Shown: one piece after another, positions 34,800-49,055 of the stretch | How positions within the stretch are numbered: position 1 is the first letter of the stretch | How the letters are laid out: each line of letters opens with the position of its first letter | From: Liolophura sinensis | Taxonomy: Eukaryota > Mollusca > Polyplacophora > Chitonida > Chitonidae | Assembly: GCF_032854445.1 (NCBI RefSeq) | Contig: NC_088302.1 | Location: forward strand, 34,839,191-34,903,190 | DNA: 64,000 nt | Direction of reading: 5' to 3' | Position numbers and translations under genes: made by a program | Notes under the pieces: generated by a model | Database searches by the model: none | Told to the model about the DNA's origin: nothing | The model's input: the letters and a program-made list of their open reading frames with translations, nothing else

Positions 34800-35490
34800 T
34801 TTAGCACAATTTGGCACCATTTTGCCCAACCATTCCTACATAGTTTGTGTACTATAGATAATATATAATTCATCTCACACAGCTCGAGGGATAAACATAC
34901 CCAGCTGCATTTTGAGGTATTCTAGCTTGTATATAATAGATAGATCTGATACTTCAGCTGGACATTGCAAACAGGCCTGGGGATTATATCTTCCCAATGG
35001 AGCATAATTTTAACAAACTAGCCCTAGTTTGTGTACTGTATAGATAAGACATTTAGGCATCTCAGATAAGCCAAGAGATAAATCTGCTAGCATCCATTTT
35101 ACCAAATCATTGTAGTTTGTGTACAGTAGATAAAACATAAACCAGGCATAAAACATAAACCATGTGATATTTTTCACAATTTAGCCTATATTTCACATAC
35201 ACCAAAAGATAAATCTGTTGGCCCCCATTTTACCAGATCATTGATAGTTTGTGTACAGTAGATATTGCCAATGTAATCAGGTGAGGATTTATTCACTGTG
35301 TGGCACTATTTTACCAAACTATAGTTTGTGTACAGTTGATACAACATAAGCCTGCAGCCAGTTCAATCAGGTCAGGATTTATTCACTGTCTGGCACTATT
35401 TTACCAAACTATAGTTTGTGTACATTTGATAAATATACTTATGCATCACAGATCCTCCAAAAGATAATTCCGCTAGGCACCATTTTGATG
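34800..35490 (+). repeat. Degenerate tandem repeat (GGCACCATTTTACCAAA ... TAGTTTGTGTACAGTAGATA)
   Basis: Seven or so diverged units of about 90-180 bp share GGCACxATTTTACC and TAGTTTGTGTACAGTAGATA. The last two (about 35279-35340 and 35368-35430) are nearly identical over some 60 bp, indicating a more recent local duplication in an old array. Confidence 0.75.
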
Positions 35491-37204
35491 AAACATCTGC
35501 CATGAGATAAGACAAAGAGTCATAAAAGGATTGTAGCAGAATAGCATGTTTTATATGGGTCATATGGTATGTGGTGGAGAGAGGGTGGGGGAGCTGATGG
35601 GACGGATTATTAACATAGATATTTATCCTTTTTTAGCTTATGAGGTAAATGGCTATTGTCAAAAGGGTGATAATTTTTATTATTCCCAGGCACTCCTCGT
35701 TAAGGTAAAGTGACCTTTTTGAAATAAATCAAATGAGTGAAACATGGGTGGAATGAAATGAGATTTAAAATATTGCATCCAGTTTGGATTATTTTCATCC
35801 TTGAATGGATTTTCTCTTTAGAAAGGACACATTCATGTATTTAATTTTTTATGTGTTTTAAATCAGTAAAATACTGTTAACAGGAAATACTATTTATCTA
35901 CTATCATTTGATTATTTTACTACCTCAACCCTTGAAACTGGAAAAATTCTGGGTATACAAACAAGGTGAATATTACACGTGTATGAATTCGGCTAGTGGT
36001 TTACAGATGATCGTGGACTTTGCATCACCATCCCAGTTCTCTTTCTCCTAGGACTGTAGTTGGCTGGAAATGGCAAATGGCAATGTGCACACAGTATAAA
36101 GACAGATAGCAATTGGACGGGTATTGATCTCTGGTTAAGGGAGGGCAGTAAAGCTGGAGAACATGCACTGATCTGTTCAGATAACTACCTTAACACTAAC
36201 CTCTCTCAGTCAATCAATACCCGGCCTTTCAGGCAAAAGGTTCGTATTCGTCCACTGCGTGGTACGTTTGATTAGCTCAAAACTGACTCATTGTGCACGA
36301 ATATAGAAGCCACTTTTAAAATGGGGGGCCAGTTTGTATCAAAGGACACAGCAAAATGTAAATGGGTGGAAGGCAAGTCGCCTGGTGAGGTACAGAAAAG
36401 TAAACTGCAAATTGATCAGAATGTGGCTTAAGATGTGCTTTCAGCTCGGACCAAAGCGTATAGCCATGCAACTGGATCGAGCCAGAAAAGTCTGTGCGGT
36501 GAAAATGACACGTTAATTATGAAGCTCACGATTTTTCTGCTGTTAAAGACCTGTTATTGTCTCAGCTTGTTAGCAGACCTAATCATGACAACCTGGCCTC
36601 TGTCATGTTCATTGCCGAAAGTGTTTAATAAGATCTTGTTTGTGCCCTCTTGGCCTGTATTGAATGACCTTGAAGACTTCTTGCAGGAGCAGAAAATGCA
36701 TTGATATCTGAAGTCTGGTCCAATCATGAAGGAAGCAAATCCCTGTGAATAAATTCAGCAAGTGCAAATTCGCAGAAATTCAATATCCTAATGATCAGGG
36801 GAAAGGTACACAGGTCCATCTCTGAGTGAAGAATGCATGGCCAATGGTAAACGGTTGCAAAATTAAGTTAAAAATTTACTAACCCATAAAGTGACAACAA
36901 GTGATTTGTAATTAAGCTACAAGCAGGTATAAATGCATACAGAGTATCACATTGTGTAACAATTATATAATAGCGAACACCATTTTAATAAACTAACATG
37001 CTGACATGGAGTATAAAATGTTTTTGTCACAGTTCAAATAATGTGGATTGCTTACATTTCCTAGAGGAAAATATTCCTTAATTTTCTATATTCACTACTG
37101 TTCTGTCCGATTTTTTATGAGGACACTGCAGAAATTACTGTAACATGTTTCATCTATAACTGCCTGTCCGTCTTTATAAATGTTGAATGCCAATTATATT
37201 GTGA
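35491..37204. other. Intron interior, no supported feature
   Basis: Unique sequence. The short frames at 36060-36275, 36334-36516 and 36435-36704 overlap one another and have no domains. Confidence 0.5.
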
Positions 37205-37250
37205 GGAGAGAGGGGGGGTGGGGGGGAATTTAGTGGGGCGGGGGGGGGTG
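37205..37250 (+). repeat. Poly-G tract
   Basis: Two G runs (7 to 8 bases each) interrupted by short spacers, on the sense strand of the intron. Confidence 0.85.
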
Positions 37251-37622
37251 CAACTTTAATTATTGAAGGACCGGGGGCTTCATAAATATATGCTTTGAAG
37301 TTCCACAGTGTTTGTCCATAGATTATATTTCTGAACTATTTTTGATCATCCATATAACTCTTCTGATTTCTTCTATATTAAACTGTTCACTATGAAAAAA
37401 ACATGAATATAAACTCCATTTTATTACTCACATGTTGTCTTGGCAACGTATTATTTTAATTTCTAGGGAGAAGATAGCATGTTGACATGACAGCTGTTAA
37501 TTTGCCATTGTTTATTGTTAGCATGTTTCAAGTCCATTAGAATAGCATTTGTTTTTATTTGAAACCATAAAATGAGGCAGATGTTTCAGGGATGAAAGTA
37601 TCGTTGTCACCGTCTCTGTTGT

Positions 37623-37628
37623 TGTGTT

Positions 37629-37669
<41 letters not shown>
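37623..37669. repeat. (GT)n(AT)n microsatellite
   Basis: GT dinucleotides pass into about 30 bases of alternating AT. A smaller AT tract lies at 38219-38250. Confidence 0.9.
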
Positions 37670-37673
<4 letters not shown>

Positions 37674-38250
37674 GTACCCATATAACAGACAGATTGATTT
37701 TTGATGAGTCAGCACGTCTCGACTGGACTGTACTTGGGGAATGCCTAGTAGTAACATAGCATGACAGAAACAATTTACAAAATGGTGTGAGGGGAAAACT
37801 CACACTCCGCGGATTTTGTAATTGTTTCTCCGTTCACCGCGCAGCTCAGCGTTTGACTTTTGGATGTTCTTAGCAGGCTTATTATCGGCTGAGTGTTAGG
37901 TGCCAGGGAATGTATTTGTTATGTTGTGGAGGTTGGGCGCTCTCTATGACATAACATTTGTGTACATTGTGTGGTCACGTAACTTTATGACTTTGTCACG
38001 TATGGTCAGAGACGTGTGCACTGAATTGTCAGCCTGACCTGTATGTAGAAAAACTAAACTAAGAGTAGAGACAGGTGCAAACTGTGTTCTTTTAGGTCCG
38101 GTAGAGTTAATTGAAAGTCATGTAAGCAGTGCATTCGTTAACAGTGAAGCAATTAAAAGTAGGGATATCTTTGTAAAATATTTACTTGGATATTGTCATT
38201 TAAACATTCATGTGTATACACATATATATATATATATGTATATATATAAA

Positions 38251-40426
38251 ATAGAAACCTCTGATTATGAATTTTTGAGAATGTGTTTATTTCATGAAGA
38301 CTCATATGCTGTATGCTTCAGTCATTTTAACCTTGGGACATTGGCCTATTTCCTTATTTTTGACATTTAATTAAAGACTAAAAAAATGAAGAAGTCAAGG
38401 TAAGAAAACCAGTGAAACTGTTAGTATCGGACATGGTATAATCGTCTTTAGTATTATAGGATATAAAATTAGATGTCCGCTAATATGAAGCTGAATGTAA
38501 GAATTAATGAATGTCATAAAAAATTGAAGATATTTTCATTAGATTATGAGACCCGTAGGATCATTCACAAATAAACGTGGATGACTGACCTTAAAAGAAT
38601 GAATTCATTAATCTGTCACACAGTGTATATGGTTTTGTAGTTTATTATAGTAATTAGTGGTGACATTATTATGTGTACCCGACCACCCCATCCTATACAT
38701 GTAAGTGAAATATAGGTACTGGAACCTGTTTTACACTTAAATTTAAGGGGAGGTAAGTCAGGTCATTTGAAATGTAAATTTCTATTAATGTATTGCATTG
38801 GTGTCCATAGGCTGGAATATGTAAATCATAGCAGTTTTGTTATTACTATGTCCAAGCCATGTATCAAATCACATCTGCATATATGTGCTCAAATGCATAC
38901 AGATTTAGTGGTGGATCCGAGTGTGCAAACCTAGAACAATTTTAAGGACAGTATATTTTAGTCTTACATTATCAAAAGTTTACTGCTTTAACAATTAATT
39001 GAAATCCTGTTTTAACTATATTAATTGAAATCAGCTATACTAAAATTGGAATGAATAAATCAAATAATGCTGACCCTGAAAGACTTTTTTATCCAAGTTA
39101 CTATAAATGGACTTTGTTACTATGCTAATATACTGTTAGACACCGGTTGTGTGTGTGATTGACAGGTGTCAGCTGTCTTGCCTGTCTATCACTTCCATTC
39201 ATGTATGTATCGTTATATACCTGAGTCTGTCTACTGTATGTGCTGGTTAGTAGTTTTGACAACTAATTTACATATTAAACGGACTACTTCTATCAAGCGT
39301 AAAAAGATTCAGGTTATTCTTGAAAAAAATAAATGGATGAGTATGACTGATATTATTGCAGGTGTGGCTGTATTTCCTTTAGCCATATTGTGGTGATTTT
39401 TTAAAAGGGATAAATTTTTTAAGTAGCATTAAAGAAGCACTTCAATTTTTTTACTGGAAACTTTTACATTTTTTAGGTGGATAACGGTTTGCTTCTTGAC
39501 AGATGAGGCTTAAATGAAATTCCTTTGGTCTTGCAGGTACATGTGTAGTACATACATGAAATATAAACCCCTGTATAGCCATTTGTTTGCCTGCCTAAGA
39601 AACATCTAGGAATTTAATTATTTAGCACAAGACTAAAAGAGCTTTGCCAGGGCAAGGTCTCAACATGTCAGGTGTTCGCCCAGCCTGTAGTTGCCAACAT
39701 TGACACAGCCGCCAGAAACATTCGTCTGGAAATTGATTAGTTCCTGAAAGGCTTTTGGAGCTGATCTTCAGTCTTAAGCTCTTTTGGGTGATTTACTGAG
39801 ATGGCCAGTATATGTGCCTGGCCCATGTTTATGTGACATGCCCCCATAAGGCATCATAAATAAGCTCAAGTGATACTTAGGAAACAGTTTTATCTTCCAG
39901 CCATCATGGTTTATCCTTCCACCAATGGAACACCAGGGTTATCAAACATGGAATATGTACTCCCAGATATTCTAAATCTGTTGGTTGAACTTGACAAGTG
40001 TGGCAGAGTGTGAACATTTCCATAAATAACCAGGGGACTGACTTGATCAGCTTATCACCTTGTCGTCCTGTTGACATTTGACTTATCACCATTTTCTGGA
40101 ACCAAACCGTATGGAATAAGATGATTATATTTCATTCAATTGCTTTCATATATTTCAAATTTTCTGCTATTGGTACTGAAAGAAGATTGTACAAATGTAA
40201 CATGACTGCAACTTTATTCAAATCTGACTTGTCTTGATTTTTTGTGACCAAACTGTATGGTGCAACTGGATTACATATCACTTAATCACTTTATACATGT
40301 ACTAGTATCACATATATTTAAAGTTTTCTAGCACTTGTACTGAAGGAAGTTCGTAAAAATGTAACTTTAGACCTATTATATAATATTTTATGTCTTAACA
40401 ATTTTGTGTTTCCGCTTAAATGTTCT
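38251..40426. other. Intron interior, no supported feature
   Basis: AT-rich unique sequence. An open frame at 39166-39396 lacks a recognisable domain and is not bounded by good splice signals. Confidence 0.5.
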
Positions 40427-40466
40427 TCAGTATGGGATAAAACACCAATCAAATAAATATGTAATA
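40427..40466 (+). mobile_element. SINE family A tail remnant
   Basis: TTCAGTATGGGATAAAACAC then CAATCAAATAAATATG matches the last 40 bases of family A with a few changes. No other part of the element is present. Confidence 0.55.
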
Positions 40467-40867
40467 AATTCTATTTTCCTTAATTTCACATCTGATGAAA
40501 AGTTTTCTACAGTATAGTTCTGTGAATGAACATGTAAGAACATTATGGTATTGATGTTGAATGTCTCTTCTGTGTAAATTATAAAGAAACTCAGTGCATG
40601 GTAAGAAATATTCTTTCTTTGTAAAACATATATCTTAAAAAAAGTTCATTCCTTCCACATTTCTTTGAATGAGTATAACATTACGAAGTGTTGTGACTTT
40701 TATGTAAATTATTACTTCAAAACACATGAAGTAAGAATAATGTATGGAAGCCACTTTACTCTTGCAAAATTCAGTGGTGTTGCTTAATCATTGTACTCCT
40801 TGTCATTTATTATCTTCTGGAGTGCGTGAGAAGATCAAGATGAAGCCTATTCTGATGTAAATCTAGA

Positions 40868-40888
40868 GGGGTGTGGGGGGGGGGGGGG
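40868..40888 (+). repeat. Poly-G tract
   Basis: A near-continuous G run of about 20 bases with one T, again on the sense strand of the intron. Confidence 0.85.
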
Positions 40889-41884
40889 TTAGAATATGTG
40901 TTGGCACATATGGCTGGCTTTCACCTGGACAAAAGATGCTCTTGTGTCCAAGTCATGCTTAGCCAATGGATAGTTTGATCAGGTGGAAATGGATACTTTG
41001 ATCTGGTGGTATTAAGTGAATCATTAGCAATACAGGGGGTTAGGGAGCTGGCTGGCCGATAATTAAAACCATTCTTTTGATGTATGTGTGAAGCATTCCT
41101 GACCAGGTAGTCAGTCATTACTAGAGCTGTTGTCAGGTGAAATGTTGTTCTTCTCTGCGTGATACCCTGACAGGGAATGCAGACAGGCGGAGCCCGAGGG
41201 GGATGGGGAGTGATGGGAGGCGTCAGACCTACATGTGAATTTCTCCTTAAGCTGGCTAAAAAAAAAAAAGAAAAAAAATTTGTCTTCATCCCTGCTACTG
41301 TTTTGAAAACATGTGTAGGGACTAGAGATAAAATGCTCCCTGGTGAACACAGAGTATCAGTGGGTGTTTTGAGGTGCAGGGTTGCTGAGAATGGTATAGC
41401 TAACTCAGCCCTGCTATGAGAACAATGCTGTTTGCCCCCTAGTCTTCAAGACCCTACTCCCTCCCCCAACTCCCTCCACCCTCAGAGGAAGGGAGTTGAG
41501 CCATTCTCACTTCTCAGGACACCAACAACCCCTGGGTAACTAGGATGATGGCTTAGATGAGATGCCTGTTTTCTTGGACAGACTCATTGTCTACTGAGAC
41601 ACCAGCTCTGCACCCAGCCAGCACTTACATATGCTCTACCCCACCAGTCAGGCTTGGTTTGTTATAATTGAGGAAGTACGCCTTGATGGAACTCTAACAG
41701 CAGAAAAGAGAGCCCTGGTTGTTACGATGATTAGTCCGCCAGCACAAGAACCTCTAATCTTTTTTCTCTGCATCTGCCCTCTAGTTCCATTGTGTGCTGT
41801 AATTCCTGGAGGAATTTTCCCTTGTTTCTGGACCTAAGTTCCTAATTTAGGCATAAATTTTCTGCGTTCAAGTGACATATTAAT

Positions 41885-41948
41885 AATGAAAGGAAATACA
41901 ATTTAATGAAAAGGAAATACAATTTAATGAAAAAGAAATACAATTTTT
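41885..41948 (+). repeat. Short triplication (GGAAATACAATTTAATGAAAA)
   Basis: GAAAGGAAATACAATTTAAT is present nearly three times in a row with a 22- to 24-bp period. Confidence 0.8.
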
Positions 41949-41949
41949 A

Positions 41950-43575
41950 TGTGTTGATAATTATTATCTCTTATATGTAGAAAAAAAAGTAGTCACACTT
42001 TTGATATTGTGACATTTCAAGTTAGAATAAACTCCAAAGAAGAACGACATAGTCTTTTGCACACAGTATGCTGATCTTCAATATCTGTACAGTATTTTCC
42101 CTAACATTTCATCGGAGATTAAATTATTAGAGTCATTTTATCATAAAAAGTTGTTTTGAGGTATGTTTGAGACAAAAAATGATGTTCTACTGAAAAAACG
42201 TGAACCAAACCAAAAGAAATATTTTATGACCTTCGCTTGCCTCAAAAACGCAACTTTTCATAAAATTTTTAAGGCAAATGTAGAATGATGATATACATAT
42301 GTTTTCCCCAAGGTGTCAAATGTATTTGTGTGTGAAAACAGAAAATGGAAATATTTCAATCATAAAATATGCTATAGAGTGAATTAAATAACCTGGTGAA
42401 TTCTTGGTGAGTGATAATTTTTTTTGCCTGTACAGTATGTCAGATTTGGCAGATGTAAATTATGCATTGTGTTTGGCCTTCTCTGGGATGTGCCAGCTGA
42501 TTCCCAGTGGACACCATTAAAAAAGGTCAGTGCCGTAACCGGAGAGATCCGTACATGATCCCATTATGGCACAAGGCTGAACTGTGTATGTTTTCATCAA
42601 ACCTATATTCGTGCAAAGTAAAACATAATTTGATGTGTTCCGTTGGATTTAATGGCATTTCCTGATACTGCACAGCTTGTGTCAGTCTAACAATGTCTAA
42701 CCAATTCTAACCCGTCCTGTCTACCTAACTATATTTCATTCTAACAAATCTCAACAGGACAACCAATTCCCCTTCTAAAAACCAAATTACTACTTGTATG
42801 CTCCTAGTCCTGCTATTTCAACAAAATGTCCATCGATCTACAGGTGATTTATCTTCCACTGTGAATTCGATGAAGCCTATCCAGTTTTGACGAACATAAC
42901 AAGACTAATTAATGCTAAACATTCAAACCATGTGAACATAAGCTATTAAATTTTCACTCCAATTCAGACAATTCATCTCAACCTAAAACAGTCCGCCTCA
43001 TCTCATCTTATAAAACCAGAACACACCAGCTTCAAATGGTTTATGAACCACAATCAGTGAATGAACCCCTACCTCAGTTAATGATGCTCATTTTAATCAC
43101 TTTTACCTGTTTTACGTCGAGATAATTCAAAATTATAAATGCCGCATGCACTACAAACCTTAGTGCCTAATTCAGCTTAATCAAAAATTACATCTATATC
43201 ATCTCCATAAATCAAGCCAGCTACGTGTAATTCAGTGAATTCTCTGAGTTTACCTCAGCAGTAAAACTACCCAAACTCACCTCCATATCACCGCATCTTG
43301 CTTCAGATTTTTCCCTGCTCAAAAATACCTGAGCTAAAATTACATCATGGTTTTTCTGATGATCATTTAAGTGCTTTGATAAGAAAAAAAAAGTGAGATG
43401 TAATTACTTGTTCTGTCATCTCGAGAGCAAGTTCACAGAATACCCTTCGTCCGGTTTCTGACATCTTCAGATTCCCAAGGTAACAGGTTAGTTTTTTACA
43501 TGCTTTATCACCTCAAATTTTTGTACAGCCGAGAACACTTTTTGATAAGAAAAGAAATACATTCCAGGTGTAAAA
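41950..43575. other. Intron interior, no supported feature
   Basis: Unique AT-rich sequence. Part of it (about 42660-43320) is rich in C and A on the plus strand compared with its neighbours, without other structure. Confidence 0.45.
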
Positions 43576-43850
43576 TGATAATTTCTCAGGAATGTGGAGA
43601 GCATTTCATCAGTGTAAGAATTTCAGCACTATGAGAATTTCAAAAGTGTAAGGATTTCAGCTGTTTGAAAATTTCAAAACTATGAGAATTTGAGCACTAA
43701 GAATTTCAGCAGTTTGAAAATTCCTGCACTTTGAGGATTTCAGCATGCTAAGAATTTGAACACTGTGAGAATTCCACACTGAGAATTTCAATAATTTGAG
43801 AATCCCTGCACTTTGAGAATTTGAGAACTATGACAATTTCAGTACTACAT
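43576..43850 (+). repeat. Degenerate short-unit repeat (GAGAATTTCAGCACTxT)
   Basis: About fifteen imperfect units of 16 to 19 bp, such as TATGAGAATTTCAAAAGTGT and TTTGAGAATCCCTGCACTTT, run in series. This is an old minisatellite. Confidence 0.75.
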
Positions 43851-46800
43851 GTACTAAAGAATGTTCATGCTTAATTCAGTAATTTAAATATTTCAGACGG
43901 TTGAGAAATTCTAACCCAAAAACTTCGCCTAAGAAAGAAGATTCTTTTTTGCGTGCATTTGCTATGTTATCATTGTGTTGTACAAAGCAGCCTTTATTTA
44001 TTGGCGAGACATTATTATCTACACGATGACATGATGTATCAGCATTGAAAGACACTTGTGAAGAAAGACCATTAACATGTTGTTCAGACTTGACACCTGT
44101 GGCTTGTTAACATGTTTCTCAACATAATTGATCGGTTGTCTGCGTATTACAGGTAAACCAGCTGCGGTGTCTTTGAGTGTTTTCATCTTGTCAAATTAAG
44201 ACTGATGTACATGTATGTGTGTGTATGTCATTATAGAGAAGAAACAGAATCCCAGAGATCGCACAGTGAGGGCTTGTCAGGAGGCAGGCAGGAATTTATT
44301 GGCTAATTGTAACACTGATGCCCTCTAATTGTCAAAATACATCTTCTTTTCACTGCTTTTATCTTGTGTTGTTACATTTGAATTATTTTGGTTGTAAAAT
44401 ATATTTTGGGTTTTAAGCAAGGCTTTATTTTGACACAATTTCTAAATTTTCATGCAATATTCAGAAACAGCAAATCTGTTACAACAATGCCTTAATCTGA
44501 GGGCAGAAAAATTATCAACAATATTTGCAGTATTGGGGATTATTTGGGTGTAAATTGACACAAAAATGGCCTCCCAATTTGAAAGATTGGGTTTGTTGAC
44601 ACCTAGCTGCAAGTAAATTGACTGATTAGCTAGCTAAATCTACCACATATCCTAAAGTGGAAATGATGCCAATTTGAGCTTCTTCCACCCATGCCTGCTG
44701 TTACTGAGGTATAAAAGACAACGTCTTGACAATGATCATGAGGGTTGAACGTATGTGAGGTATACACACAAAGCAGTGTTAACACTAAAGAGCTTCGCTG
44801 GACTAGTGTCTGGATGACCAAGTCTGTGCCCTTGTCCGAGCATTTTTTGCTTCTGATTTTTGCCATTCTAACAATAATGAACAATAATATCTGGGAAAGT
44901 GTGCCTGACCTGTGCCAGCTCTTTATCGATCTCTCCTCGATATAATCTCCGTTGTATCGACAAACCTAAATCCAAGTAGGTTGATTGAGGAGACATAAGA
45001 AGTTAACAACCAAGTACAAATCTGTTTGGATGTGAGAATGGCTCAGCTTGTATCTGCTGGACAAAGGAATGCTGGGAACACTGGACCAAGAATAGTACGG
45101 TTACAGACTGATTTATACCTTTCAGCATTTTGTACGGATTGGTTTTTCGTCCAAGTTTTGACAACATAAAAGCGGGCACAATCTAGTGGTCATATCTGGC
45201 TCACACCAATACCCCTGCTTCTGGCCCTCATTTCCAACCAATTACTGACCACACTAGCACTGTGGAATCACGCTTTCCTCAAGAGACGGAAGAGCACTGC
45301 GGATTCTTCAATCCACACCCACATGACTTCATTATGATGCAGGTTTATCGAGGTGAACAACTGTGGGTTTGCCATAGATTGGCAAGTCACTCAGAGAGAA
45401 ATCCTTTGATACCTCCTAATGAACATGGAGATCTTTAGCGAGCTCTGCCGGCAAGGCGTAACAGTGCGGGCTAGAACAACCAATATCTCGACTTATTCCC
45501 ACTCATTAAGGATAGATGACACACTAACGCATCTTCGTACTGATAATCCCATCTGTAAAGATCAGTCATCAAGGATACTCTCCCTTTACAGAGGAAGTCT
45601 CCTCAAAACCATCTATGCTTTGCTGCATGAAGATTTACTAATCGGTGGCTATATGATAAGATGTTGGCCTATAACGTCTGATTTTGTTTATGAAGAAGTC
45701 TTAAGGTCATAATTGATAAATCTATTAATAAAAGGCAATGATTATATAAGAGGTCAAATCAGCTTTGAGTTACGCAACTGATAATTTAATTATTCCCAAA
45801 TATTCTGGGCTATTATTAATGTCTGTAATTTAAAAACTTCAACTGATAATTGATGAATATTAACATATCTGAAAAGGGGAAGACTGAGACTGTAGATAAC
45901 TTCATTTTTTAAATCTAAAATATTCCAAGCTTTTATTTGTTATAGTTGTAGTTGCTTTATAATATTTAAGAAGAGCCTTGAAAAGTTTTCTGGAATTGTT
46001 CATGTATAACCTACAGTATCTGGGTATAAGTTTCAAAGAAAAATGATATGGCTGTCGCAAAACCTGAAAAGTTTAATGGCTGACAGCTACACAGTAGTGT
46101 AAATTAACCTTCTGGTTAAGCAGTGTACAGAATCCTTAGAAAAAAAGGATCTCTATATTTATCACTGAGTCAGCTTAAAAAATTAGAAATGGAATGAAAA
46201 TAACTTCAGCTTTTTTTGTCAGTTCTGGCAAAATGAAGCCATGAGCATGTGTTAAGTTCTAATGGAGAAGGTTTTCCATGTGTGTAACATTACAAGCTTT
46301 AGCCACTCATGCACCTTGTCAGTAGCTCTCTACACATCTGGGTTTAATGTGTAAAGGGGGTCGATGGATTACATGCTGTGGATGTAGAATGTAAAATGCC
46401 ATGTCAGTTTTCTAGGCTGACAGTATTTTTCTTAGAGATAATCGGCTTGTGAAAGGGAAACCAAAGTGTGTGACATGATAATCGCATAACCTGGTGTAAT
46501 TTTGTGTGTTTTCCATTTCCTGAGTGTTATATATATGTAGAGAGAGAGAGAGAGAGAGATATTATATATACAGCCATTATATATCACAATAGCCATTAAA
46601 CAGTTTTGTATTGTTTGCAACATTATGGCCTGCTTAGATTGTTTCCAAATGTTATCACATAATGAAAATTGTAAATATACATTGTATATATATTACTTAT
46701 GGTTTGCATTGAGATTTGATTATGATGGGGTGCCTTGGCATACAAACTAACAAAAAATGCATTATTTTACCAGCCAATTTCTTACAGTGTATCTACATCA

Positions 46801-49055
46801 TTTCTAAACTGTACAGTCTCCACAGTTTATCTGATTCATTTATAATATACTCCTTTTCCAATGTTTAAATACCACCTCCTGTGAGACTCCCCTTTTAGCG
46901 GCTAGTCCGATGATATCTCTTTTCTCATCACTGATGGCAGTTTGTTCCAGGTTTATCTGCTAATGAGTACCAGCATGGTCAGTACTGACACACTCCTATT
47001 TCTAACCTATACCAATGAGATCCATCTGGTAGCTGGTAGCTCAAGTTTGTAGCTCAATGAATAATCCCTGTTGAGTGTCAGCACCATGACACCTTACCTC
47101 ATGTGGATGGCCTGGAAAAACAGCTGCAAGATAGATACTAGCTGAAACATGATAAACTTCAGGAGAAAAAAAAATTTGTGTTAAAATTCTTGGCTTTTAG
47201 ACTGGGAAAAATATTGAAGGCATGGGCTCCCGCATAGTATTTAAATCTAAGTAATATTTTGATACATTACAGCCATTGCTATAAACTAAATGAAACAAAA
47301 GTTCTTTAAATTCCTGGTCATTCAAAGCCTGATTGTTCCAAGAATAAAGAAGTATACATCTTAATCCATTGAATCTATGCTGTTAAGATCTTAGCTGCTC
47401 CAAAGTTCTTTGCCAAAGATTCACCATTGAGTGTAGCTCCTGCTGGGTCAAGGGTTAAGTACTGTGAAGACTGGAGAAGTACTTTAATAATAGCTGGCCC
47501 TGATTCTTTAAAGAGGTCTTTAACTGGCTGTGCAAATAATATTTTGAAACATTTTGAGATAACTATGAGGTGTAGAGAAATGATTTGAAATCTGTAATTT
47601 AATTATACAAACAAATCATTTTTAGTGTGTTTTCATAATAATTGTATGCATAACTTCCACTGAAAAGGTGCTTTAGTGGTTGAAAAAGTTGAAACATTTA
47701 CGACAATCCTATAAACTTAGGTCATTATGCAAGAGATACAGTTTTGACTTTACATTTTTCATTCACCCAAGCCTCTTGATCAAAAGCTGTGTTGATAACC
47801 TTTTAAATGGAATATTTCTTGTTGTACTAAAACATTTCATATCAGTTATCATAAGCAGTATGTCTCATTTTGGAAACGATGGTGATGAACATGAGCATTT
47901 AAATTTAAAACATTTTTTGTTTCTTAAATTTAACTGATTATATGTAAATGGTTATATCTGTAGGGAATACACAGATGCTGATTTTTTTTGATTGGGTGAT
48001 AACTGTAGGCATGGCCATCCAAGTACATGCCTTTATTTGCGTGACAAAGGATGGACCGGTAAATTGCTGTTGAGAAATGAATATTTTTCTTGACAACTTG
48101 CTGAATAGTTTTATAGGTCAAACAGTTAAAGTGCACATTTGTCATCTTAGCTTGATGTCTGAGCAATCCAGAGCCCATGGAACATCTCCCAGCTTTTGGT
48201 TGACCCTCATTAGCTAGATTTCTTCTCCAGGTGCCAAAAAGCCTTAGTGAGGAAATTGGAGAATTGATTAGGTTTGGTAGGCAGTGAAAAAGAGTGAGCG
48301 AAAATACATGTAGGAAAGTTGAGTTGTCTAATAGGAGAATGATACCCAGCTGCGTGGACAAACACAACACCAACTGACATCACGCCACTCCCACTGTAAT
48401 AGGAACAAAATTGGTTTAGAATGAGATTCATATATTACGTAATGAATGAGACGGAAAGGGTTGTTAGTGCCCCATCATTTCGAGTTACCCTGAGCACCCC
48501 TATCACCCAAATGACATCAGCATTTAGATACATGTACTTATGATTTACATAAATTCTTGTTGACTGATATCATCTTTAATTGGTTTTGTGAAAAAATTAG
48601 TCCGCCCGCATATAGTGTTGCAAAGAGGGTTTGCCATACTGGGATAGAGTGATAACCAGATGAGGCAGACTTGATTACTTTAAGTATATAATTGATCATT
48701 TATCATAAGTTATAGGCATTGACTTCTAAACTAAGCCCAGAATCCTATTTTAAGATATTGGGTATGTGGCTTTAAAATACTTTAACAAGTTTACTTTTTG
48801 AAGTTTTCTTTGATAGAAGATGTACCTTCAGTTATTGTGCAATTAAATGTAATGATTTGTACTGGAATCTCTAAATTCTGTGGATTTGATGAAAGTTTAG
48901 ACTCAATTAAAATCCCATGGTAATTATGAGGGTAGGTAGTTTGCTGTTGTATTTATTGCAATAGTTATCTGACCCATTTTGATAATGAAATTTCAACAAT
49001 TATCAAAAAATATTGCTTTAACAATGTCAAATGATTCTTAAGCAAAACATGTTCC
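43851..49055. other. Intron 3' portion, no supported feature before the acceptor
   Basis: AT-rich sequence with a GA microsatellite at about 46538-46559. A 147-codon minus-strand frame (47930-48373) and a 97-codon plus-strand frame (45419-45712) are the largest here. Neither shows a recognisable domain, so they are not called. The splice acceptor of the last coding exon follows directly. Confidence 0.5.

Noticed and set aside
45419-45712. 97-codon frame within the intron
   Set aside because: No recognisable domain, not flanked by a convincing acceptor and donor pair.
47930-48373. 147-codon minus-strand frame within the intron
   Set aside because: The longest non-gene frame in the window and a mild statistical outlier, but it lacks domains, a good start context and splice partners.
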